DNA of 64,000 bases from Prevotella sp. (lineage in GTDB: Bacteria > Bacteroidota > Bacteroidia > Bacteroidales > Bacteroidaceae), in contig JAIKZG010000031.1 in the NCBI GenBank assembly GCA_024682415.1, positions 1 through 64,000 on the forward strand. Reading direction: 5' to 3'. The notes below the pieces were generated by a model. The model saw only the letters and a program-made list of their open reading frames with translations. It made no database searches and was not told the origin of the DNA. A program made the translations under genes and the position numbers. Positions 25,524-34,650 of the stretch are shown here, piece by piece (the stretch's first letter is position 1; every line of letters starts with the position of its first letter).

Positions 25524-27557
25524 TTATATATCAAGATTTATGGTCGCGCCTGCCATAAACCAAGCACCTGGCTGAGGAATTCCGCCAAAGTCGCGATAGC
25601 GATGAGCAGTGATGTTGTCAGCCTTTACATACAGAGAATAACGGGGCACAGACCATTGCACCTTGCCGTCAAGCTTGGCATATGGATGATAGCCGTTCAT
25701 GCGCTCCTGCCAACGAAACGACCATGATGCGGAGAGATTACTCCAAATGCGGTGGTCGAGCTGCGCTACAAACTTATGACGCAGATATGACAAGGCAGTC
25801 AAACCACGGAAAATATCCTGTGTCGCCTCATGTTTCTGATGAATGTATGAATAGTTGGTCTTAATCTGCGTAACGGGACAAACGTCGCCCAACCACTCCT
25901 GAGGACGCAACGCCACCTCCACGCTCGCTCCGAGATTGTCGAGCTTGCTTACATTCAGGCAATGAGATTTTCTGTCGGTCTCGGCAAGATACACCCAGTC
26001 AATCATATCTTTTCCATGACTGAAGAAGCCACTTACCACTGCCGATATGCCTCGCTCTCTGAATCTTGCACCCACCTTATAAGCGTCGCAACGCTCAGGA
26101 CGCAGCTCCTTATCACCTTGCTGCAAAGCGTTGCTCATATATAAATCGGTGAATGTAGGCATACGCAAGCTCTTATTCCATGACGCGTATATCTTCCAGC
26201 TGTCCGATGGACGATAGGCGATGTCTATGCCTGGATAGAATCTATATTTGCTGTCAAGACCTGTATTCTTATTGGCAAGCAGTCCGGCGGAAAGGGTGAA
26301 TTTGCTGAGCACGATGTTATGCTCCACAAAGAAACTTGCGTTGGTGCGCTCCGCGCGCTTATCATAATATCTCTCTGTAGACTCCACACGCTTAAATCTT
26401 GACTCATCCATTAGCTCACCGAGAGCCGTAGAGAGTATTCGCTCCTTGCGCACCTCTCCTCCTATCGCCGTCTTGCCCAAAGCCCACGACAGATAGGCGT
26501 TAAGCCCTCCGCCATAGAAGTCCGTGCGATGATAGTTCTCACCGTTTTCCGCACCTGCCATGTTGCGTATCAACTGATAATGGTCGTAATCGCGGTCATA
26601 ATAAAGCGATGGAAGGATGTGGAGAGCATCATCGCGAAGCAGCTTTATATCGGCTTTCACGCTCGCCATATAGCGTGACGTTTCCTCATACTGATTACGG
26701 AAGCTTGCGCTATAAAAGGTATTAGCACCATACTTCTGCTCAAACAGTCCTGTCTGCCACTCCATGTCTATATGCTTGGAAGCATAATTGCCCATATAGA
26801 ATGTTCGGCGCTGATTGAAGTCGCTATGCTCCGTGCCACCATCGCTTTGGCGATAACCTCCGCTGATGTGGTTGCTCCATGCTCCACGGGCGATGTTAAG
26901 CGACGCGTTTCCACCAAAAGTGCCATACGAGCCAGCCTCGGCAGAGAGCTTTGCCCCTGACTTTGCTGCAGCACGAGTTACGATATTTATCGCTCCGCTG
27001 AAAGCCTGCGCGCCAAACAAACGCGAAGATGCGCCTTGAAGCACTTCAATGCGTTCTATGTCGTCGATAGAAATGGGGAAAAGGGCTGCGTTATGACCAG
27101 TCTGTGGGCTACTTAGATTAATGCCGTTCAAAAGGATAGTAACCTGATCAAACGATCCGCCATCGATGCAAATGTCCGTCTGTACACCAAAGCCACCACG
27201 CTGACGGACATCCACGCCTGTGGCTAATTTCAAAACATCAGTGATACTCTGAGCGGCGGCATGCTGAATGTCGTCGTGAGTAATCACAGCTACGAGTTTC
27301 GCTGTCTGCAATGCTGTCAGCGGTGCTCGTGAACCCGTTACCACCACTTCGTCGAGCTTCACTTCCTCTCTGCTCAACGAGTCCTTGGCGAGTGGCAATA
27401 TGCCCACGCCGTCGGCCTTAGCGTAAGTGAGAGTAGGAATGCTCAGCACGCCAACGAGCACCTCTTTTCCCAATACAGAGAAAAGAGAATAGCCATGGCG
27501 CGAGAAGTGTTTAAACTTCAACGGATTGAGCTGATTGAATAACTTAGTTTTTTTCAT
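25524..27557 (-). CDS. TonB-dependent outer-membrane receptor, BtuB/CirA-like
   Basis: Outer-membrane gated channel for scarce nutrients such as cobalamin, iron chelates or haem. I use the ATG at 27557 (MKKTKLFNQLNP) rather than the one at 27578. The N-terminus is the unusually long signal region common in Prevotella receptors (FKHFSRHGYSLFSVLGKEVL, then GVLSIPTLTYAKA). The TonB box-like EVVVTGSRAP is near residue 75, followed by the plug (IQHAAAQSITDVLKLATGVDV, GAINIVTRAAAKSG) and a 22-strand barrel ending in aromatic-rich strands. The total of 677 residues fits the BtuB-like group and not SusC. No cobalamin riboswitch is visible in the 70 bp upstream. Substrate unknown. Confidence 0.88.
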   Translation of the reverse strand: MKKTKLFNQLNPLKFKHFSRHGYSLFSVLGKEVLVGVLSIPTLTYAKADGVGILPLAKDSLSREEVKLDEVVVTGSRAPLTALQTAKLVAVITHDDIQHAAAQSITDVLKLATGVDVRQRGGFGVQTDICIDGGSFDQVTILLNGINLSSPQTGHNAALFPISIDDIERIEVLQGASSRLFGAQAFSGAINIVTRAAAKSGAKLSAEAGSYGTFGGNASLNIARGAWSNHISGGYRQSDGGTEHSDFNQRRTFYMGNYASKHIDMEWQTGLFEQKYGANTFYSASFRNQYEETSRYMASVKADIKLLRDDALHILPSLYYDRDYDHYQLIRNMAGAENGENYHRTDFYGGGLNAYLSWALGKTAIGGEVRKERILSTALGELMDESRFKRVESTERYYDKRAERTNASFFVEHNIVLSKFTLSAGLLANKNTGLDSKYRFYPGIDIAYRPSDSWKIYASWNKSLRMPTFTDLYMSNALQQGDKELRPERCDAYKVGARFRERGISAVVSGFFSHGKDMIDWVYLAETDRKSHCLNVSKLDNLGASVEVALRPQEWLGDVCPVTQIKTNYSYIHQKHEATQDIFRGLTALSYLRHKFVAQLDHRIWSNLSASWSFRWQERMNGYHPYAKLDGKVQWSVPRYSLYVKADNITAHRYRDFGGIPQPGAWFMAGATINLDI

Positions 27558-27608
27558 AAGCGGTTGCAAAGGTAACACTTTTCACAAATATTTCACATTT
27601 TCCGATTT

Positions 27609-27947
27609 GAATTTGCTTCCTTTCTGCGCATGCGCGGATACAACGTTGATGTAGGCGTTGTCACTGCGAATGGCAAAAACAGCGATGGCAAAAGCATAAG
27701 AAAGCAGCTCGAAGTAGATTTCGTTTGTAATTTTGGCAGCGACAGATACTACATTCAGGTTGCTCCTCTGAATCTCGACACTGAAGAGAAGCGCAACCAG
27801 GAGTTAGCCTCTCTGCGACAGATTGACGACGATTTCAAGAAAGTGGTTATTGTTGGCGGTCAGTCCATAAGCTATCAAAATGATGAGGGCATCATTTTCA
27901 TCAACATATTTGATTTCATGATGAACAGAGGAGATTTTAAAATATAA
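27609..27947 (+). pseudogene. C-terminal remnant of a DUF4143-type AAA ATPase
   Basis: Only the last 105-113 residues of a roughly 400-residue ATPase remain. The frame (FLRMRGYNVDVGVVTANGK, LEVDFVCNFGSDRYYIQVA, IINIFDFMM-like end) corresponds to the C-terminal DUF4143 / restriction-endonuclease-like domain. The P-loop and all of the ATPase domain are missing, and upstream sequence runs straight into the promoter region of the divergent TonB receptor. The first in-frame ATG is at 27630, and matching sequence seems to extend a few codons further upstream. It may still be transcribed and ends just before a terminator. A distant intact family member lies at 34651-36006. Confidence 0.75.
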
Positions 27948-27981
27948 ATCCCTTCTTATCTTTTAGAAATTGCAGTAATTA

Positions 27982-28019
27982 GAACAGGGTGCTACCATTA
28001 TTTGGCAGCACCCTGTTTC
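27982..28019. terminator. Bidirectional terminator between convergent genes
   Basis: AACAGGGTGCT / AGCACCCTGTT forms an 11-bp stem with a loop of about 13 nt. T-rich sequence follows on the plus strand (TTCTTGTTATTCT). It lies between the ATPase remnant and the end of sdaA and probably serves both. Confidence 0.75.
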
Positions 28020-28037
28020 TTGTTATTCTAATTAAGC

Positions 28038-29246
28038 TTATTTGCCGTAGACTTTTGCTAAACCGCCCTCGCTGGTCTCTTTGTAGAGAGAAGGGATGTC
28101 GTGACCTGTCTGCTTCATGGCGTTTATCACCTTGTCGAAAGAAACGCTGTGACGACCGTCGCTGAACGAAGCATAGAGATCGCAGTCGAGAGCACGGGCT
28201 GCCGCGAAGGCATTACGCTCGATACATGGTATCTGGACAAGTCCACAGACGGGGTCGCAAGTCATGCCGAGGTGATGTTCCAATCCCATTTCAGCAGCGT
28301 ATTCCACCTGAGTGGTGCTACCACCAAACAACTGACAAGCAGCAGCTGAAGCCATGGCGCACGCTACGCCAACCTCACCCTGACAACCTACATCGGCACC
28401 GGAAATAGAGGCATTATGCTTCACCACATTGCCAAACAATCCTGCTGTGGCCAAGGCATGGAGAATGCGAGTCTCGCTGAACTCATGGCTCGTGGCAAGA
28501 TGATAGAGCACGGCTGGAAGCACGCCACAGGCACCACACGTAGGGGCAGTGACGATAGTGCCGCCAGAAGCATTTTCCTCGCTCACGGCAAGAGCGTAAG
28601 AATAAACTAGTCCGCGCGACTGCAACGACTCCTTATATCCACGAGCTTTCACATAATAAGTTGCTGCCTTGCGCTGCAAATGCAGTGGGCCGGGGAGCAC
28701 ACCCTCATGGTTAAGCCCTGCCGTAACGCTGCTTTTCATCGTCTGCCACACTGTGTCGAGAAAATCCCAAATCTCCTTGCCTTCACACTCCTCTACATAT
28801 TCCCAGAAACTCTTGCCATGGTCTTCACACCATGCGAGAATATCCTTTATCGTGTTGAGGGGATACACATCCTCAAACGAAAGCTTGTCTTCCTTGCCGT
28901 TGCCCTCCGACAACGCTCCACCGCCAATGCTGTAGACAGTCCATTCGTCCATGGTCTTGCCATCTTTATCGACAGCCTCAAACTTCATGCCGTTGGGATG
29001 GAATGGCAGAAACACCTGCGGCTTCCATATTATGCGCAACGGTGCGATAGGCTGAAGCACATCCTGAATGGCTACATCAGTCATGTGGCCTTTGCCAGTG
29101 GCGGCAAGACTGCCATAAAGAGTTACGAAGAAAGCGGTAGCATTAGAGTTTTTGGCAGAAAATATCTGTGCTGCCCTCTGAGGGCCCATGGTGTGGCTGC
29201 TCGATGGTCCACGCCCTATTTTATATAATTGTTTCAGCGATTCCAT
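28038..29246 (-). CDS. sdaA: L-serine ammonia-lyase (iron-sulfur)
   Basis: Cytoplasmic [4Fe-4S] enzyme that deaminates L-serine to pyruvate. At 402 residues it is the single-chain form with fused beta and alpha domains: the beta part opens with IGRGPSSSHTMGPQRAA (residues 7-23), and the alpha part includes the serine-binding and cluster regions TAPTCGACGVLPAV (about 235) and MTCDPVCGLVQIPCIERN (about 330), where the cluster cysteines lie. It has its own strong promoter (29322-29294) and is monocistronic, ending at the shared terminator at 27982-28019. It is unrelated in function to the neighbouring Sus pair. Confidence 0.95.
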   Translation of the reverse strand: MESLKQLYKIGRGPSSSHTMGPQRAAQIFSAKNSNATAFFVTLYGSLAATGKGHMTDVAIQDVLQPIAPLRIIWKPQVFLPFHPNGMKFEAVDKDGKTMDEWTVYSIGGGALSEGNGKEDKLSFEDVYPLNTIKDILAWCEDHGKSFWEYVEECEGKEIWDFLDTVWQTMKSSVTAGLNHEGVLPGPLHLQRKAATYYVKARGYKESLQSRGLVYSYALAVSEENASGGTIVTAPTCGACGVLPAVLYHLATSHEFSETRILHALATAGLFGNVVKHNASISGADVGCQGEVGVACAMASAAACQLFGGSTTQVEYAAEMGLEHHLGMTCDPVCGLVQIPCIERNAFAAARALDCDLYASFSDGRHSVSFDKVINAMKQTGHDIPSLYKETSEGGLAKVYGK

Positions 29247-29293
29247 ATTAATTTTGTATTTGTCGTTGTCCTGTTTTTATGTTTTACGCAATA

Positions 29294-29322
29294 CAAAATT
29301 AATGTATTTTCCGAGAATACAA
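29294..29322 (-). promoter_or_regulatory. Promoter of sdaA
   Basis: On the minus strand TTG (29322-29320), an 18-bp spacer and TAATTTTG (29301-29294) match the Bacteroidetes consensus. The -33 element touches the T run of the susD terminator just upstream, so the two signals are packed together. Confidence 0.75.
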
Positions 29323-29367
29323 AAAGGACTTAAGGAAGTCTATTAAAAAATATCGTCCCCTAAGTCC
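29319..29367 (-). terminator. Terminator of SusC/SusD operon 1
   Basis: An 8-bp stem AGGACTTA / TAAGTCCT with a loop of about 26 nt is followed on the minus strand by a T run (29325-29321). It lies about 80 bp after the susD-like stop. Confidence 0.65.
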
Positions 29368-29444
29368 TCGACTTATATTTGATTTATGACCTTAGTAAGC
29401 TGCCTTACTTATATTTCTATCCATTAGATGTTGTGTCGCAATGA

Positions 29445-31163
29445 TTATTCCTGTTTCTTATTTTTAACATCATAACCATTGTTCTGCTCCATAACAGCGT
29501 CCTTGTTGAGCTGAATCTCTGACAATGGAATAGGAAGCAAAATGTGAACATCTGGCTTAAATCCTGATGTGCGCTTGCTTTCAGGCACCTTGTCGCCCTC
29601 GTCGCTGTAATGCTCCACACGGTTGGCAAGCTGACCTGTACGAACCAATGTCATACGACGGTTTTCCTCGCTTATCAGCTCACGAGCGCGCTCATCGAGA
29701 ATGAAGTCGATATTGATGTCGCCGGCATAAACCTTTCCAGCATCGGCGATACCTGTCTCCTCACGATAAGTCTTGAAGGCACGGTCGCGGATTACGTTGA
29801 TGTCGTCGGCAGCACCCTGCAAATTGCCCTGACGGAAGCGAGCCTCGGCACGAAGAAGGAAAGCCTCAGCGTAACGCATTACAGGCCAGTCTTTCACGAT
29901 AGCGTAGCCGAAGTCGTCGGTAGTGTCATATCCGCCCCACTTGGTAGGATGAGGATAGAACACATTCAGAGAGTCGCCCTCACGAGGTATCACCTTGTCG
30001 CCCGTCTTCACTGTTATCACCTTAACGGCTTTCGCGTCTTTCGCGTCTACGCGATAGCCATTAGCGTCGATACCGATTTCCTCTTCATAACCAGGACGGT
30101 TATACCAAAGCACACGACGGATGTTATAATTAGAGTTGCGGATGTCGCCCTCCTGGAACAATCTGTATTTCACGAAGTTGCTAAGGCGCAGACGACCATT
30201 GCCACGACCTCCGAGAGAGTCGCAGTTTTGCATACCAACGTATTTATGGAATGCACAAACCCAATTACGACGCTGCTGCGGATTGTCGATAGTACCGCCC
30301 GTAACGTTGCGGTTGTATTCCATCTCGAAAGTCCAGATAGCCTCTGTGTTGCCCTGAGAGCGACGCTGATTGCCCCAGCGGAACATGTCATGATAGAAAT
30401 CTCCCGGATCTTCCTTAAACACGCCATAGCGTTTCTGGATAAGCTCATAGTTACCCTCTGTGATTATAGGGTCGATGGCATGCTCTGCCTTTGCGAAATA
30501 AGAGTTGTCACGCATACCCATGCGAAGGAATGCTTCGCCGGCAAGCATGCGCGCCATATCCTTATTAATACGGCTCGGAGCTTTTGCGCTGCCCACGGCA
30601 GGCAGATTAGCCATTGCTGCTGTGAGATCGGCTTCTATCACTGCGTCTACCTCTGCCACCTCGTTACGCACATAGTCGGTGCGTGGCACTGTGGTAGACT
30701 CGGTAATCAATGGCACTTTGCCCCAAAGCGTAACGAGAGAGTTGTAGGCATAAGCACGGAAGAACTGTGCCTCGCCCTTCTCCGCGTCGGTGGCATTGGC
30801 GCTGTTGATGATAAGATTTGCACTGTTGATGATGTCGTAAAGACCTTCCCAGAAGAAGCTTACGGCAGCATTCTCAGAAGTGAGTTCGGCATATTTATAG
30901 AAAGGAGTTTCCACACCTTCCACGTCGCCCGGCGCGCCCACGTCGGTACCGTCCTGCCAGCAGCCTACGAAGCCCTGATGACCAGACCATCCCCAGATTG
31001 CGGCATACTGTCGATGCAAGCCCACGAGTTTAGCGTTCACGTCGTCCACATCAGTACCATAACTTGAGTACATGTGCTCGTCGAGGAAACTATCTCCGCA
31101 CGATGCGGTGCCCACCGTAAGCGCGGCACCCATCATCATATATACTATATTTTTCAGTCTCAT
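29445..31163 (-). CDS. SusD/RagB-family lipoprotein 1
   Basis: Surface-exposed outer-membrane lipoprotein that captures glycans or other nutrients and forms the lid on its SusC partner. The 572-residue product begins with a lipoprotein signal (MRLKNIVYMMMGAALTVGTASC, lipidated Cys at 22). The body shows the TPR-like helices of SusD, with typical segments SANLIINSANATDAEKGEAQ and RAYAYNSLVTLWGKVPLITE (about 110-155), and PVMRYAEAFLLRAEARFRQG in the C-terminal half. It lies 13 bp after the SusC-like gene. No glycoside hydrolase follows, so the substrate is not indicated by an attached polysaccharide locus. Confidence 0.93.
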   Translation of the reverse strand: MRLKNIVYMMMGAALTVGTASCGDSFLDEHMYSSYGTDVDDVNAKLVGLHRQYAAIWGWSGHQGFVGCWQDGTDVGAPGDVEGVETPFYKYAELTSENAAVSFFWEGLYDIINSANLIINSANATDAEKGEAQFFRAYAYNSLVTLWGKVPLITESTTVPRTDYVRNEVAEVDAVIEADLTAAMANLPAVGSAKAPSRINKDMARMLAGEAFLRMGMRDNSYFAKAEHAIDPIITEGNYELIQKRYGVFKEDPGDFYHDMFRWGNQRRSQGNTEAIWTFEMEYNRNVTGGTIDNPQQRRNWVCAFHKYVGMQNCDSLGGRGNGRLRLSNFVKYRLFQEGDIRNSNYNIRRVLWYNRPGYEEEIGIDANGYRVDAKDAKAVKVITVKTGDKVIPREGDSLNVFYPHPTKWGGYDTTDDFGYAIVKDWPVMRYAEAFLLRAEARFRQGNLQGAADDINVIRDRAFKTYREETGIADAGKVYAGDINIDFILDERARELISEENRRMTLVRTGQLANRVEHYSDEGDKVPESKRTSGFKPDVHILLPIPLSEIQLNKDAVMEQNNGYDVKNKKQE

Positions 31164-31176
31164 AGTTAGTGATTGT

Positions 31177-34100
31177 TTAGAAAGTTAAGTTTACACCGAA
31201 TACATAACTCTTTGTCATAGGATAAGAGTTCTCGTATCCACCCCATCCACGCTGTATTTCAGAAGACTCCGGGTCCCAACCTGTCCAGTCGGTCCATGTG
31301 ACAAGGTTGCGTCCGCTTACATAGAGCTGCAAGCCTCCGATATGGAGCATATCCGTAATGTTCTTAGGGAAAGTGTAGCTCAATGTCACGTCTTTCAAGC
31401 GAGTGTAGGCAGCCTTCTGTGGGAATCCATATCCGTGAGGGTTAGAATCCTTACGGAGAGAGCGCCACTCGTTGCTCTTGTTTTCAGGAGTCCAGTAACC
31501 TATTTCCGTAGTAGTGTTACGGCGTCCCATCTCATCACCAGCCATAGCTATGAGAGCGTTGTTGCGCATAATGCCCTGAGTGGTCTGAATGAAGAAGCTG
31601 AGAGTGAAGTCCTTATAAGTGAATGTGTTGGTCAAGCCGCCTATCCACTTAGGAGTAGTCTGTCCTATTACGCGGCGGTCGCCGTCGGTAATCTGATGGT
31701 CGCCATCGAGGTCGGCAAGCTTCACGTCGCCAGGCTTAGCGATAGGGTCTACCTGCAAATGGTCGCCACGAGCTATTTCGTCTTCCTGCCAGATACCCAC
31801 TTTCTTATAATCATAGATTACTCCGATAGGGTTGCCGATAAACCAGCGGTTTCCCAAATCGCTCTGCTTGTCGCCATAGAGGTCTATGATTTCGTTCTTG
31901 TTCCACGACCACACGAGATTAGAGCTCCATGTGAAGTCCTTGGTTACGATATTCTTTGAGTTGATGGTAAGTTCCACACCGGTGTTCTTTGTCTCACCCA
32001 TGTTAGAATACACGCTGTTGAAGCCTGAAACCTTAGGCAAGTTGCGTCTTAGCAACAAGTCGGTGGTCTTAGAGAAGTAAACGTCTAAAGTACCATTGAT
32101 GCGGTTGTTGAGGAAGCCGAAGTCCAAACCTACGTTGAAAGTCTTCGTTGTCTCCCAGCTCAGTCCTGAGTTACCCATAGCATCGCTTGGGATAAGGGCA
32201 GCGTTGGCAGCACCGTTCATGGCGAGCATAGCAGTGTTCATCTTGCTCAATGTCTGATAAACGCCGATAGCCTCGTTACCTGCCTTACCATAAGAAAGAC
32301 GAAGCTTCAAATTGTTCATCCATTCAGTAGCCTTCTCCATGAACGACTCGTTGGTGATATTCCAGCCGAGAGCCACAGAAGGGAATGTGCCCCACTTGTT
32401 GCCCTTGCTGAATACAGAAGAACCATCACGACGCACAGTGAATGTGAACAGATAGCGGCTGTCGTAAGAATAGTTTACGCGTCCCATCTGTGAGCACGTT
32501 GTGTAAAGGTCGGCATAAGAAGCCACTTCAGGAGTTTCACCGCTGCCGAGGTTATACCACAATAGATTATCATTGATAAACTTGCTTGCCTTTGCCGTGT
32601 TGTCGTTGTATTTCTTGCGTGAAGCAGCATAAAGTCCAGTGAGGTCGATATGATGCTTGCCGAAATCACGTGCGTAAGAAAGAATGTTCTCAGCTGTATA
32701 TGTCTGAGTGTCGCCGTTGAAAATCTCGCCGTAGCCGGTGTTGTTGTTTTGCAATCTTCCGTTATAGTAGCTGTTGCGGTTGGTGACGTAAGCATAACCG
32801 AAGTTAAACTTATATTTCAGTCCGCGGAGAGGCTTCCATATCTTGCCGAAGCTGATTTCTGCATATCCGTTGAGATTGATGTTCCATTGTCTGCGCTCAT
32901 GCTTCTGAGTAGTGCCGAGCATAGGGTTGGTAAACAAGGTCTCTGAATACATAGGATAGATGCAGTAAGTGCCGTCGTCATTAAATTCCTTTGCGTAAGG
33001 CGACATTGATTCTGCCATTACGAAGTTCACTCGTCCGCCGTCCTTGTTGTGAGAAACTACGTAAGTATTTGTGCCCACTCTCATGTAGTCGGTCACGTCC
33101 ATATCTATATTCGTGCGCATTGAGTAGCGCTTATAGTTGTAGCCTTTGAGCAGACCTTTCTGGTTCATGTAGTCGCCCGAAATGAAATATTTCACATGCT
33201 CAGCGCCACCGTTTATGCTTACGTTATGATTCTGAATGATACCAGTCTGCGTAGCCTCGTCTATCCAGTCGGTTTCCTTGCCGGCAGCCTGATTTTCTAC
33301 CTCATACTGATTTTTCACGAACTCATTAATCATGGTTTCGCCGGCATTCTGAGCCACATAGTCCTTATAACGCTGAGTGATCTGCTCACCGTTACAGAAA
33401 TTAAGCTTATTTGTGAAATCTTCTATGCCGAGATAGCCATTATAGCTGATTTTCGGCTTGCCGTCGGAGCCATGCTTCGTGGTGATAAGGATTACGCCGT
33501 TGGCACCATTCATACCATAGATGGCTGTTGCCGAAGCGTCCTTCAAAATCTCCATCGACTCGATGTCGCCCGGGTTGATATCGTTGAGCGAGCCGCCTGC
33601 CTTGCTGATAGGCACACCGTCCACCACGATGTAAGGGCCTGAGTTGGCATTGATAGAGTTCTGTCCGCGCACGAGAGCCGAAGGAGCGTCGCCCGGAATT
33701 GCCGACGACTGCTGAATGGTAACGCCGGCTGCAGTACCCTGCACAGCCTGCAACACATTAGATACAGGCAGTTTCTCCAATCTTTCCTTGCGGATTGAAG
33801 TCACAGAACCAGTGACATCGCTCTTCTTCTGCACACCATAACCTACCACCACCACTTCGTCTACCAAAGCAGCGTCTTCCTTCAAGGTCACATTTCTTGC
33901 GGCATTGGCAGCCACGATAGAAGTCTGATAGCCCACGTAAGACACTTCGAGTTTCGCGCCCGAAGGCACATTGATTGAGAAGTTACCGTCGATGTCGGTA
34001 ATCACGCCATTCTTGGCGTTACCCACTTCGCGCACGGTAGCGCCTATTACAGGCTCTCCGTTTGCATCAACCACAGTACCCGATACGCGTCTCTGCTGAC

Positions 34101-34242
34101 CTGCCTGAGCTGCGATACTTTCAGTACCTGCCGCCCTTAGCAAACCTGCCGTCATGCATTGTGGGGCTATCATCAAGCCCGCACTTGCCATCACCAAAGC
34201 TGCGACCCTTTGCGATGAGCATTTCAATAAATCTTTTCTCAT
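31177..34242 (-). CDS. SusC/RagA-family TonB-dependent transporter 1
   Basis: Outer-membrane TonB-dependent importer working with the downstream SusD. The 1021-residue protein has a signal region, then a carboxypeptidase-D-like domain (RRVSGTVVDANGEPVIGATV, about 51-70), the TonB box region (DEVVVVGYGVQKKSDVTGSV, about 128-147), a plug with LQAVQGTAAGVTIQQSS and ATAIYGMNGANGVILITTK, and a 22-strand barrel ending in SYPMTKSYVFGVNLTF. The promoter at 34387-34358 gives a leader of about 110 nt. No adjacent ECF/anti-sigma, hybrid two-component or SusR-type regulator is seen. Confidence 0.95.
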   Translation of the reverse strand: MRKDLLKCSSQRVAALVMASAGLMIAPQCMTAGLLRAAGTESIAAQAGQQRRVSGTVVDANGEPVIGATVREVGNAKNGVITDIDGNFSINVPSGAKLEVSYVGYQTSIVAANAARNVTLKEDAALVDEVVVVGYGVQKKSDVTGSVTSIRKERLEKLPVSNVLQAVQGTAAGVTIQQSSAIPGDAPSALVRGQNSINANSGPYIVVDGVPISKAGGSLNDINPGDIESMEILKDASATAIYGMNGANGVILITTKHGSDGKPKISYNGYLGIEDFTNKLNFCNGEQITQRYKDYVAQNAGETMINEFVKNQYEVENQAAGKETDWIDEATQTGIIQNHNVSINGGAEHVKYFISGDYMNQKGLLKGYNYKRYSMRTNIDMDVTDYMRVGTNTYVVSHNKDGGRVNFVMAESMSPYAKEFNDDGTYCIYPMYSETLFTNPMLGTTQKHERRQWNINLNGYAEISFGKIWKPLRGLKYKFNFGYAYVTNRNSYYNGRLQNNNTGYGEIFNGDTQTYTAENILSYARDFGKHHIDLTGLYAASRKKYNDNTAKASKFINDNLLWYNLGSGETPEVASYADLYTTCSQMGRVNYSYDSRYLFTFTVRRDGSSVFSKGNKWGTFPSVALGWNITNESFMEKATEWMNNLKLRLSYGKAGNEAIGVYQTLSKMNTAMLAMNGAANAALIPSDAMGNSGLSWETTKTFNVGLDFGFLNNRINGTLDVYFSKTTDLLLRRNLPKVSGFNSVYSNMGETKNTGVELTINSKNIVTKDFTWSSNLVWSWNKNEIIDLYGDKQSDLGNRWFIGNPIGVIYDYKKVGIWQEDEIARGDHLQVDPIAKPGDVKLADLDGDHQITDGDRRVIGQTTPKWIGGLTNTFTYKDFTLSFFIQTTQGIMRNNALIAMAGDEMGRRNTTTEIGYWTPENKSNEWRSLRKDSNPHGYGFPQKAAYTRLKDVTLSYTFPKNITDMLHIGGLQLYVSGRNLVTWTDWTGWDPESSEIQRGWGGYENSYPMTKSYVFGVNLTF

Positions 34243-34357
34243 GTGTTACAAGGTTGGTCGTTATAAATTAAACGTTACGTTAGTTATTACAATTTTTTAA
34301 TTGTTAATTTATTAGTTTTTTATTTGATTAATTTAGTTATTTTGGGTTATTACTAGG

Positions 34358-34387
34358 CAAATATAAGATTTCTTTTTCAATCAGCAA
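34358..34387 (-). promoter_or_regulatory. Promoter of SusC/SusD operon 1
   Basis: On the minus strand TTG (34387-34385), a 19-bp spacer and TATATTTG (34365-34358) form an exact Bacteroidetes promoter. Transcription would start near 34351. Confidence 0.8.
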
Positions 34388-34491
34388 CATTTTTTTGCTA
34401 AAAATTTGGTAAGTCTTGTATCTTTCCGTTTTCTTTCTCGTGCTCCTTTTTATGATTTTGCACTCCACTTTTTACGGCAATTCCCCCTCAA

Positions 34492-34619
34492 AAGTTGAAA
34501 AAGTGGCAATTTTGAGCGAAAATCGGTTGGAAAAACGGCAAATTTTCCCATTTTTCGGTTGGAAAAGTGACAAAAATCGCCAAAATTCGGTTGGAAAAGT
34601 GGATTTTTACTATCTTTGC
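34492..34619 (+). repeat. Four 32-bp direct repeats carrying the ATPase promoter
   Basis: The word CGGTTGG recurs at 34524, 34556 and 34588, exactly 32 bp apart, with a degenerate copy (AAGTTGA) at 34492. Each is followed by AAAA and a G-rich triplet (unit: tcggttggaaaagtgg then an AT-rich half). In the last copy TTG (34591-34593), a 17-bp spacer and TATCTTTG (34611-34618) make a promoter for the ATPase gene that starts at 34651, so the repeat supplies the -33 box. Confidence 0.8.
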
Positions 34620-34650
34620 TACATATAAACGATATAAATATCAACTCGTT

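Noticed and set aside
27558..27630. Cobalamin riboswitch before the BtuB-like receptor
   Set aside because: Only about 70 bp separate it from the divergent fragment, far too short for the roughly 200-nt element, and no conserved B12 box was seen.
27609..27947. Complete small gene of independent origin
   Set aside because: The residues match the C-terminal domain of a larger ATPase family, so a truncated remnant is the better explanation.
29610..31067. Long plus-strand open frame (485 codons) opposite the first susD
   Set aside because: Antisense to a clear SusD lipoprotein gene; open only because of codon bias of the real gene.
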